NCBI RefSeq assembly: GCF_017874615.1
Contig: NZ_JAGIKV010000002.1
Span: 1 to 64,000, forward strand
Source of the DNA: Paenibacillus xylanexedens
GTDB lineage: Bacteria; Bacillota; Bacilli; Paenibacillales; Paenibacillaceae
DNA length: 64,000 nucleotides
Direction: 5' to 3'
In this document: piece by piece, positions 15,673-22,873 of the stretch
How positions within the stretch are numbered: position 1 is the first letter of the stretch
How the letters are laid out: each line of letters begins with the position of its first letter
Notes under the pieces: generated by a model
Told to the model about the DNA's origin: nothing
Databases searched by the model: none
The model's input: only the letters and a program-made list of their open reading frames with translations
Program-made: the position numbers and the translations under genes

Positions 15673-16800
15673 ATGACAAAGAAACTACAAGTTTTTGTTT
15701 CGTCTACTTTCACCGATTTGCAAGAGGAAAGACAAGCTGCAGTTGAAGCTATTCTAAAAGCTTCACACATTCCCGCTGGGATGGAATTATTTCGCTCAGG
15801 AGATCAGTCACAGAAAGATACAATAAGAAAATGGATCGAGGAATCTGATGTATATTTGTTAATACTTGGAGGAAGGTACGGAGCCATTGAGGAGACTAGC
15901 GGAAATAGTTATACCCATTGAGAATACGACTTAGCCGGTGAACTGGGGAAACCTCGCTTTTCAATAGTCATGTCTCAATCATTGTTGGACTCGAAGGTTA
16001 AAGCATTTGGCTCTTCTGTCATGGAAATAGAAAACGCAGGAAAGTATAGCGAGTTTAAGAAGCAAGTATTGACTAAGATATCTAGATTTTTTGATGATAC
16101 CAAAGATATACAAATTACTATCATGCAGACATTGAGCGAATTATCTAAAGACCCAACTCTTGACGGTTGGGTTTCCGGAAAAAATATAACTAACTCCCAA
16201 GACCTAGCTGTTTCAGTATTAGAATTAACAAAACAACTTAATAGAGCCAAGTTGGAGAACGAACGACTTAAAAAAACGGCTATAGAATCCAAGAAAAGGG
16301 AAAAAGCAGTACCTGTTCCTGTAGATATCTCTGATCGGCTAGAAAATATTCTCGGACTGTTGGAAGCAAAGTATATTAAAAGAACTGAAGGATTAGGTTG
16401 GGAGACGGTCGACGAAAAAGGAAATATGGAGGAGGTAATAATAGAGTACCCATCGGGTTTTGATCCCTACTATATTCTAGACATAGATGGGTCGTACAAC
16501 AAATTCTTGATAGTAAGCGAAATCGAGCTAGATGAACTGAACGCCACATTAGCTAGAATCCGTATCCTTATACGCAAGTATAAACATGCGGATGGGGTCC
16601 CCTTTCACTTTGTGTTGGCTATCGCTGGTGAACACCCAGAGATAGAAGAGATATGTGGCACCTTCATAGCTAATGCATTAAAAATTGAAGAAATTACTGA
16701 TAAAGAAATGTTTAGGATAGAAATATGGGATGAAAATGTAATCAGTTTCTTCGAAGAAAAACTAGGACTTAAATTGACATCGTCATCAACAAAAAAATAA
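15673..16800 (+). pseudogene. DUF4062-domain protein with one in-frame TGA
   Basis: AAGGAGAG precedes ATG 15673. The N-terminus is a clear DUF4062 domain (KLQVFVSSTFTDLQEERQAA, then SDVYLLILGGRYG). DUF4062 is a TIR-like domain often found in defence-linked STAND and other multidomain proteins. At 15919-15921 a TGA falls in SYTH-stop-EYD, where the family normally has Trp (THWEY), so TGG to TGA is the likely change. The frame then stays open for 293 more codons: a coiled coil near 185-215, and a C-terminal alpha/beta domain (FDPYYILDIDGSYNKFLIVS...). Without the stop it would be a 375-aa protein. A restart at ATG 15970 would lack the DUF4062 end. Confidence 0.75.
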
Positions 16801-16818
16801 TTTATTTGATAATAATTT

Positions 16819-16847
16819 AGACGCAGTCACCCGAAGCTGCGTCTTTT
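16819..16847. terminator. terminator hairpin, right copy
   Basis: AGACGCAG (16819-16826) pairs with CTGCGTCT (16837-16844), then TTT. It lies between the convergent DUF4062 and phage genes and is the sister of 2116-2147. Confidence 0.65.
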
Positions 16848-16853
16848 CGTTGT

Positions 16854-17228
16854 CTACTCCGGAGATACCGTCACAAACGGCCGCGTTCCCTCATTCAGCC
16901 CGAGATACTTCCGCATAACCACGCTCGCATCCGCCGCCATCATCGTCCACCTTATCCGCATTTCCGACTCGTAGCCGCGACATTTATAGCGCGCCACTAC
17001 GCCGTCATGATCCGTGACCTCTTCGTAGACCTTGATGCCGCGCGTACGGAATCCATTGCGTACTTCGTGGAGGTCTACGGTGATCTTGCGCTGGGCCTCC
17101 GCAATTGCATCGACATACGGGCCCGGCGTCTTGAGCGTCGTGTTAATAAGCGCGATGTCACGTTCGGATGCGGAAAAGACATGCGGCAGTATGATATGCG
17201 CGCAGTATGCGTCGGTGATATCGATCAT
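16854..17228 (-). CDS. phage hypothetical protein, intact copy
   Basis: A 124-aa protein starts at ATG 17228 (MIDITDAYCAHIILPHVF), chosen because GGAGG lies 8-12 bases upstream. The C-terminal half is alpha/beta with QRKITVDLHEVRN, GIKVYEEVTDHDGVVARYKC and MMAADASVVMRKYLG. A broken sister lies at 2073-2455 in the left element, at the same place relative to the integrase. No function is recognised. The conservation of the C-terminal half between copies suggests it was under selection before the elements decayed. Confidence 0.6.
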   Translation of the reverse strand: MIDITDAYCAHIILPHVFSASERDIALINTTLKTPGPYVDAIAEAQRKITVDLHEVRNGFRTRGIKVYEEVTDHDGVVARYKCRGYESEMRIRWTMMAADASVVMRKYLGLNEGTRPFVTVSPE

Positions 17229-17394
17229 GGTCGGTGGCCTCCGTTTAATTTCGTGTTTAGAACATTCGTTCTTAGTATAGAGCGGGAGTGGCGGAGAGGG
17301 CAAGCGGGAAGAAATGTATCGACGTTGCGCAAAATAGATTGCGCAGGTATGCGAAATTAATAGTTGCAGCGATGCGCTCCCGTAACGACAAAAA

Positions 17395-17427
17395 GCCCGC
17401 GAACTGGAGTTAGTATCCGCTGCGGGC
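17395..17427 (-). terminator. terminator after the integrase
   Basis: GCCCGC (17395-17400) pairs with GCGGGC (17422-17427). On the minus strand the stem is followed by TTTTT, as expected for the integrase transcript. Confidence 0.55.
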
Positions 17428-17507
17428 GAGTGTGTACAGTTTGCCTATTAAAAGGTTTAATTCATAATTACTGAGAGGGAGTAAGGGGAAGAATGGTCCT
17501 TGTTAGC

Positions 17508-18544
17508 CTACAGTTTAGTTCTTCTAGGCTTTTCCAGTTTCCCAATAACCGCGTTTAGCGGAGAAAACTCGTCATGGTTCTTCTTCACGTTCTTATCGGA
17601 TAAATGCATATAATGAGCGGTCATACGACCGTCCGCGTGACCCAGAATCACTTGCAAATGACGTTGTGAGCCGCCTTCCTCTAAGAAGAGCGTTGCCCCT
17701 GAATGCCTTAACAAATGCGGATACACGCGCTTCTCAATCCCCGCCCTATCCGCATATTTCTTTAATTGGTGACGGAAGTGATTCCGACCCAACCGTTCCC
17801 CGTAATTATTGAGGAATATATATTCACTTCCAAACTCCGTTGGTTCGCGGATTTACTCTTGCATCAGCTTAGCAGTTCGTTTTGTGATCGGTACAATTCG
17901 AGGCTTACGCGTCTTGGTCATTTCCCGTCGTAAAGTTGCACAACATGCGGTGAAGTCTACGTCAGTCTTGCGTAATGTTAACGCCTCGTCTACACGTAAC
18001 ATCCCGTCAATCAGCAGATCTATTACAACAAAATCACGGAAGTCACTGTATTTGCGCTGGTTTGGCGCTTTTAGAAGGTCGCTCATCTCCTCCGCGGTAA
18101 GTACCTCAATATCCTTCCCAATATCCTGTACGTTCTTTAAGTACGTAAACGGGTCCGCTTCAATAACGTCCTCTTCTTTAAGTAACTTGAACATCGTTTT
18201 CATGTCCTTAATCCGCGTGTTAATTGATTCGGAAGCAGTCCTACAGTACAGACAGATTACGGAACGTTACAGTTATCACTAAATCTCCGTCTTTCATCAC
18301 GTAACCAATTTATGTAGTCACGCCCAACTTCAACGTTGATATTCCGAATGTCTCGAATGATCTTACGTTCATCCAGAGATTCGCAGAAGTAATTGTAATT
18401 CTGTACGTATGTCTTTAGCGTATTCTCCGCACGACCCTCGGATTTCTTCGCTTGGTAGTATTAATCAAACAGGTAGTCTAACGAATGTTGTAAGCGCGTT
18501 GATGTGAGCTCACTCTTAATTGTTCTTCCTTTACATTTATCCAT
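17508..18544 (-). pseudogene. tyrosine integrase, right copy, broken
   Basis: A phage-family site-specific recombinase beside the intact tRNA-Ala, its likely target. AAGGAGA precedes ATG 18544 (MDKCKGRTIKSE...). Three lesions are seen. Tyr to TAA comes after SLDYLFD (the left copy has Tyr). One base is lost near 18230. Leu to TAA comes after KLMQE at 17853. The catalytic features survive: LRVDEALTLRKTDVD (Arg), HLLRHSGATLF (HxxR), ILGHADG, and HYMHLS with the nucleophile Tyr. Repaired, the protein would be about 345 residues, normal for the family. The left copy has different lesions, so the two genes died independently. Confidence 0.85.
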
Positions 18545-18628
18545 TCCATACCGTCTCCTTCTATAATAATTGCTGTAAGAAAGCGAACGGTTAGGCGCGT
18601 GTGCGATGCGTGGAGCGCATATCTGCAA

Positions 18629-18750
18629 GGTGTCCACGTTAACAGTCAACGTCTAGACAAACGAAAAAACCCGCTATATTAGCGGATTCTCTACGAGTTA
18701 TGGAGCCTAGGGGGATCGAACCCCTGACCTCATCGCTGCCAGCGATGCGC
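18629..18750 (-). repeat. direct repeat, right copy (att-like, inside tRNA-Ala)
   Basis: Partner of 4061-4182. Here the repeat continues into the complete tRNA. The stretch between the two copies (about 14.6 kb) defines the right-hand element. Confidence 0.85.
18662..18688 (-). terminator. terminator of tRNA-Ala
   Basis: CCGCTA-TAT-TAGCGG (18671-18685). On the minus strand the stem is followed by GTTTTTT, 16 bases after the tRNA 3' end. Confidence 0.75.
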
Positions 18751-18773
18751 TCTCCCAGCTGAGCTAAGGCCCC
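18701..18773 (-). tRNA. tRNA-Ala (anticodon GGC)
   Basis: 73 nt without an encoded CCA. On the minus strand the acceptor GGGGCCU pairs with AGGCUCC, including the G3:U70 wobble pair that marks tRNA-Ala. The D arm is GCUC-AGCUGGGA-GAGC, the anticodon arm is CAUCG-CUGGCAG-CGAUG with anticodon GGC, and the T arm has GGUUCGAUCC. It is the intact integration target; its 3' two thirds are repeated at 4132-4182. Confidence 0.97.
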
Positions 18774-18829
18774 AGGAAATGAAATAGATAACTTGTCCAG
18801 CGCTGCTACGTTCCACAGGCGACTCCTAT

Positions 18830-18858
18830 ATCATATAAAATCCAGCTTTCGCTGTCAA
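18830..18858 (-). promoter_or_regulatory. sigma-A promoter of tRNA-Ala
   Basis: On the minus strand TTGACA (18858-18853) and TATGAT (18835-18830) are separated by exactly 17 bp. Position -10 ends about 57 bp upstream of the tRNA 5' end. Confidence 0.8.
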
Positions 18859-18958
18859 ACACTTTTTCATGCTCCAAAGTGATTGGAGAAGAACAACCGA
18901 TTTCACTGGCACACACGGACTGGAACCCCAGACTGCTCTTCTCCCCTTACCCACTTCA

Positions 18959-19426
18959 CTACTCCTCCAGATTGTCTTTGGACAACAGGGATTTTAGTTC
19001 TTTCATGAACATATTGATATCTTTGAACTGGCGGTATACCGACGCAAAACGGACATACGCCACTTCATCAACTGGAAACAACTGTTCCATCAATAGCTCA
19101 CCAATCTGGCGACTCTCAACTTCAGCATCAGCTGTATTACGCAGAGATTTCTCCACTTCAGATACCATCATCTCCAAGGTCTCTACGGAGACTGGACGTT
19201 TCTCACAGGCACGAATAAGCCCGCGGAGAATCTTGTCCCGGCTGAACTCTTCACGACTGCCATCTTTCTTAATGACAATCAGTGGAGTCTCCTCAATCAT
19301 CTCAAACGTTGTGAATCTTCGGGCACACTGCTCACACTCACGGCGACGACGAATGGATTTTGCTTCGTTGGCCGGACGCGAATCAAGCACTTTGGTACCC
19401 ATATAACCGCAATAAGGACACTTCAA
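18959..19426 (-). CDS. nrdR: transcriptional repressor NrdR
   Basis: A 155-aa protein starts at TTG 19426 ([18 protein letters not shown]), with GGGAAGTG upstream. NrdR senses ATP/dATP and represses ribonucleotide reductase genes. The N-terminal zinc ribbon uses CPYC (residues 3-6) and CEQC near 31-34. The ATP-cone follows from about residue 49 ([20 protein letters not shown]). Length and order are standard. It is the first core gene beyond the tRNA-Ala junction and has no close operon partner on this strand. Confidence 0.96.
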   Translation of the reverse strand: MKCPYCGYMGTKVLDSRPANEAKSIRRRRECEQCARRFTTFEMIEETPLIVIKKDGSREEFSRDKILRGLIRACEKRPVSVETLEMMVSEVEKSLRNTADAEVESRQIGELLMEQLFPVDEVAYVRFASVYRQFKDINMFMKELKSLLSKDNLEE

Positions 19427-19480
19427 AACAGATCACTTCCCACGTTTTACTTTTTACCACATATTCCCTGTACTGATTTT

Positions 19481-19511
19481 GTAATGAAAAACGCATTGCC
19501 GACACATAATA
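19481..19511 (+). promoter_or_regulatory. possible sigma-G promoter of the SASP gene
   Basis: CATAATA (19505-19511) fits the sigma-G -10 pattern CATnnTA. A GTAAT at 19481-19485 sits about 19 bp upstream as a weak -35. SASP genes are normally read by sigma-G in the forespore. Confidence 0.5.
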
Positions 19512-19542
19512 CTTTTACCAACCCGCGAGGAGGTGAACAGCA

Positions 19543-19764
19543 ATGGCACAAAGCAATGGTAACTCCAACAACTTGGTGGTAACTAAAGCTTCCGCAGCAC
19601 TCGAGCAAATGAAATATGAAGTTGCTCAAGAACTCGGAATCAGCATCCCACAAGACGGATACCAAGGTAACATGACTTCTTACGAGAACGGTTCGATCGG
19701 TGGATACATCACGAAGCGTCTGGTAACAATTGCAGAACAGCAATTGGCAGGTCAATACCAATAA
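19543..19764 (+). CDS. alpha/beta-type small acid-soluble spore protein
   Basis: A 73-aa protein starts at ATG 19543 behind GGAGGTG. It has the two conserved SASP blocks: ALEQMKYEVAQELGI near residues 21-35, which covers the germination-protease region, and GNMTSYENGSIGGYITKRLV near 43-62. Alpha/beta SASPs coat DNA in the dormant spore, hold it in an A-like form and protect it from UV and heat. Expression in the forespore is expected. A strong hairpin follows. Confidence 0.95.
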   Translation: MAQSNGNSNNLVVTKASAALEQMKYEVAQELGISIPQDGYQGNMTSYENGSIGGYITKRLVTIAEQQLAGQYQ

Positions 19765-19784
19765 TATCTGCATCGTAATACGCT

Positions 19785-19831
19785 ACACAGAGGAGCATGG
19801 AGCGGCCGGTGAACAACCGGCCTGCTCTGTG
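19785..19831 (+). terminator. terminator after SASP gene
   Basis: An inner stem GGCCGGT-gaaca-ACCGGCC sits inside an outer CACAGAG/CTCTGTG. It is shared with the convergent transglycosylase gene. Confidence 0.7.
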
Positions 19832-19846
19832 CTTCTACTTATATAC

Positions 19847-20410
19847 TTAGAACGTATTATAGATCTTTACATACTGATTATAATAGTAAATGACTCTTTG
19901 TACATAGTGACGCGTCTCACCAAACGGAATATCTTTCACTGTATCAAACGAGCCATCCCATACACCATCTCTAAGCCAACTGTTCACTTTGCCTGGACCC
20001 GCATTATAGGCAGCGATCATAACTGCTTCATTGCCATCGAATTGATCGGACAGATTCCGCAGATACCATGTGCCTAACTGAATATTTCGTTCTGGCTCGT
20101 GCTTTAATTCCTCCAGCGAAGTGTCGGGAATTTTGGCTTGTTCCAGTATCCAGTTCGCCGTGTCCGGCATCAGTTGCATGAGCCCAATGGCACCTCGTTT
20201 GGATTCCTTGCTTGTCTTAAAATTAGTCTCCACCTTGATAATGGAAGCAATCAGAAACGGATCAACCTCATAACTCTGAGATTGGGCACGGATCTCTTCC
20301 TTATAATGTATGGGATAGAACCATGCCATCCAGTTAGTATTCAGAAATAAGACCAGTACAAAGGACACAAACATCAACAGCAGTACACGTTTCTTACGCA
20401 ATATTCTCAT
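19847..20410 (-). CDS. membrane-anchored lytic transglycosylase (SLT family)
   Basis: A 187-aa protein with an N-terminal basic signal-anchor (KKRVLLLMFVSFVLVLFL, residues 6-23). It is followed by a lysozyme-like SLT domain: IASIIKVETNF with catalytic Glu near residue 61, GAIGLMQLMPDTA near 74, and AAYNAGPGKVNSW near 134. Such enzymes cut glycan strands to 1,6-anhydro products outside the membrane. The start ATG overlaps the stop of coaE by four bases, so the two are co-translated. Confidence 0.9.
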   Translation of the reverse strand: MRILRKKRVLLLMFVSFVLVLFLNTNWMAWFYPIHYKEEIRAQSQSYEVDPFLIASIIKVETNFKTSKESKRGAIGLMQLMPDTANWILEQAKIPDTSLEELKHEPERNIQLGTWYLRNLSDQFDGNEAVMIAAYNAGPGKVNSWLRDGVWDGSFDTVKDIPFGETRHYVQRVIYYYNQYVKIYNTF

Positions 20411-21003
20411 AACAAACCCTTACGCTGTAGATATGAGTCAATTTGCTGCTCCGTCGCAGGCCATAAGCCGCTGTTATCGATGACAATGTCTGCCAACTGC
20501 TTTTTGCGCTCAATATCCATCTGTACATCCATTCGAGCCTCAGCCTGTTCTGCAGTCATTCCATCCCGACTCATCAAGCGATCTCGTTGCACCGATCTCG
20601 GGACATATACAACCATGACTTCCTCGAAACCGTCCTCCAGACCTGATTCATAGAGCAAAGGAATATCAGACACCAAAAGTTTATCCGGATGTTGCAATTC
20701 GTATGCAGCAGCCCGTTCGCGCATCTCTCTTCGGATCGCCGGATGTGTAATAGCCTCCAATGCCTTTCGTTCCTCTGGTTGTTGAAAAACAATACTCCCA
20801 AGCTTTTTCCGATCCAGTGTTCCATCTTCGTTCAGTATGGCTTGTCCGAACCGCTTAACAGCGGCGGCCAACACGGGATGCCCGGGCATCATAACTTCCC
20901 GGGCAATAACGTCTGCATCGATGAGCAACGCTCCCTTACTGGCGAGATAGGCGGAAACACTGCTTTTGCCTGTCGCGATCCCGCCGGTTAAGCCTATATT
21001 CAT
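20407..21003 (-). CDS. coaE: dephospho-CoA kinase
   Basis: A 198-aa protein that phosphorylates dephospho-CoA in the last step of CoA synthesis. The P-loop GGIATGKSSV is at residues 6-15. DADVIAREVMMPG near 30 and HPAIRREM near 86 follow, with a lid region (DRLMSRDGMTAEQAEARM) near 145. Length is usual. It lies between ytaF and the transglycosylase gene in a minus-strand run (ytaF-coaE-SLT), with coaE translationally coupled to the latter. Confidence 0.95.
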   Translation of the reverse strand: MNIGLTGGIATGKSSVSAYLASKGALLIDADVIAREVMMPGHPVLAAAVKRFGQAILNEDGTLDRKKLGSIVFQQPEERKALEAITHPAIRREMRERAAAYELQHPDKLLVSDIPLLYESGLEDGFEEVMVVYVPRSVQRDRLMSRDGMTAEQAEARMDVQMDIERKKQLADIVIDNSGLWPATEQQIDSYLQRKGLL

Positions 21004-21012
21004 CGTTTCACC

Positions 21013-21786
21013 TCATAACAACTTCATTATTCCCATAATCATTAACAATAGCGCTGGCAATACAGACAGTCTTCGCATCCAGCGCAGAGCTGAGAATCGT
21101 AGGCCAACCTTCATGCCGAGTGACAGAAAAGCCCCACTAAACAGTGCAATAATGAGTGCTGTCCATAGTGTAGGGAATCCCAGAAGTGCCGCTCCCAAAC
21201 CTGCTCCAAACGCATCCAGAGACAGGGCAATACCCAGCCACATCGCTTCTTGAGCAGATATACTCCCCGAGTTATCCATATCCGCCTTGGAGGGACTGCG
21301 AAGGATCTGAATGACAACGCCCAGCTTGCGCAGCTCCAGTGTAAATACCATTCGTTCCAGTGATCCATTTGAAGCCGACTGCTCCAGATCCAGTGCGAGC
21401 ACCTGATTCCTGCCCTTTGAATCCGACAGTCTCTCTTGTGCTTCTCCCACTCCAGTTACCTTTGCTTCTGTTCCCTCACCCATTCCAGTGTCTGTTTCCA
21501 GCTGTTCTTTGCCTTGCTTTCGAATTAGTTGCAACAGTGACCACGCACCAATACCTATCAATATAACGGCTCCCACGATCGAAGCGATATCCGGTGACAC
21601 CACATGGGACAACAACACACCTACTTGCATCGACAAGGCAATAACCAATCCTGAACAGATCGAAATAACAGCGATAGATAACAGGGGAATCTTAGTCCTC
21701 CGTAACCCATATGTAATCCCGACTCCAAAACCATCTAAACTAAGCGCCAAAGCAAGCGCCAGCAATGAAATAAAATGATGCAGCAC
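21013..21786 (-). CDS. ytaF: sporulation membrane protein YtaF (MntP-like)
   Basis: A 257-aa polytopic protein starts at GTG 21786 behind GAGGAGG. It has two MntP-like halves, each with an ALSLDGFGVG/ALSLDAFGAG motif (near residues 16 and 190), and three spans apiece. A hydrophilic middle of about 90 residues carries the variable YtaF insert with an EF-hand-like DMDNSGSISAQEAM near 170. The family is linked to sporulation and likely to metal handling; the exact substrate is unknown. Position between mutM and coaE matches B. subtilis. Confidence 0.92.
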   Translation of the reverse strand: MLHHFISLLALALALSLDGFGVGITYGLRRTKIPLLSIAVISICSGLVIALSMQVGVLLSHVVSPDIASIVGAVILIGIGAWSLLQLIRKQGKEQLETDTGMGEGTEAKVTGVGEAQERLSDSKGRNQVLALDLEQSASNGSLERMVFTLELRKLGVVIQILRSPSKADMDNSGSISAQEAMWLGIALSLDAFGAGLGAALLGFPTLWTALIIALFSGAFLSLGMKVGLRFSALRWMRRLSVLPALLLMIMGIMKLL

Positions 21787-21928
21787 CCCGGACTCCTCCT
21801 CTGTGCGGTACTCGTGCCAACTGAAGATGCCAGTATGGGTATACGCCCGCTTATTTCTGCCATATCAGTATATGGAGGGAGGAATCCAAGGGTGCTATGA
21901 TTTCATCATTTCGTTCATTCAGTTCATT

Positions 21929-22756
21929 TTACAGCAGCTGACAGTTCGGACAAAAATGCGTGCCACGGCCACCAACCACCGTTTTTTCAATTAACGTACC
22001 ACAAGTTGTACAAGGTTCTGATTTGCGTCCATAGATTTTCAGTTGATGCTGGAACATCCCCATCTCACCCTGTCCATTCACATAGGACTTGATGGAAGAT
22101 CCACCTGCATTCACTGCATCTTGCAACGTAGCCACAATCGCTTCATGAAGCACCGTTAACTGAGCTTCGGTCAGTGTCTTGGCGATCGTCTCGGGATGGA
22201 TTGCTGCGCGAAATAGAGCCTCGTCCACATAAATATTCCCGATACCGACCACATATGCCTGATTTAAAAGCACAGCCTTGATTTTGGTTGTTCGCTTGCC
22301 AACCGCCTCGCGGAATGCAGTTACCGTAAAGGCTGGATCAAGCGGCTCCAGTCCCAGCTTTAGCAGAGGTTTGGACACCAGTTCCTCACCTGCATTGAAC
22401 AGATGCATCGTACCGAACTGACGCACGTCCTTATAACGCAATTCCGTACCATCATTAAAATGGAAGATCACATGTGTATGTTTCTCCACATCTTCATGCT
22501 GCTCGTACACACCGTACCTTCCTTCCATCCGCAGATGGGAGACAAGCACCAACCCGTCCAGCAAAATACGCAAAAACTTGCCGCGGCGCTCCACGCCAAT
22601 GACGGTATGTCCCGCGAGTTCCATTGCAAATGCATCTATGTCGTCCGGCCGCTGAATAATCCGCGGCAAGCTAACGGTAACATGATCAATCGTTTTGCCC
22701 ACAATAAGTTGATTCAATGTTCTTCTGACTGTTTCGACTTCCGGTAATTCCGGCAT
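21929..22756 (-). CDS. mutM: formamidopyrimidine-DNA glycosylase
   Basis: A 275-aa bifunctional glycosylase/AP lyase that removes 8-oxoguanine. The N-terminus MPELPEVETVRR provides the nucleophile Pro2 and Glu3. The H2TH region is near residues 140-215 (GIGNIYVDEALFRA). A C-terminal zinc finger has CTTC and CPNC (residues about 246-272). GGGAGGTG precedes the ATG. Order polA-mutM-ytaF-coaE is as in Bacillus. Confidence 0.96.
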   Translation of the reverse strand: MPELPEVETVRRTLNQLIVGKTIDHVTVSLPRIIQRPDDIDAFAMELAGHTVIGVERRGKFLRILLDGLVLVSHLRMEGRYGVYEQHEDVEKHTHVIFHFNDGTELRYKDVRQFGTMHLFNAGEELVSKPLLKLGLEPLDPAFTVTAFREAVGKRTTKIKAVLLNQAYVVGIGNIYVDEALFRAAIHPETIAKTLTEAQLTVLHEAIVATLQDAVNAGGSSIKSYVNGQGEMGMFQHQLKIYGRKSEPCTTCGTLIEKTVVGGRGTHFCPNCQLL

Positions 22757-22873
22757 GATGTTCTCACCTCCCCTATATTATAACGGAAGATGGCGCTCAG
22801 CGGGACCCTTTTCTTATATCTCGGACATGGAAGGGCCTATTGTAAAATACCGGAAAATCCGCGTAGCGCTTGA

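Noticed and set aside
11730..16800. Stop-codon recoding in the prophage
   Set aside because: All three stops (TAA, TAG, TGA) interrupt genes and frameshifts occur beside them, so ordinary decay explains the pattern better than reassignment of one codon.
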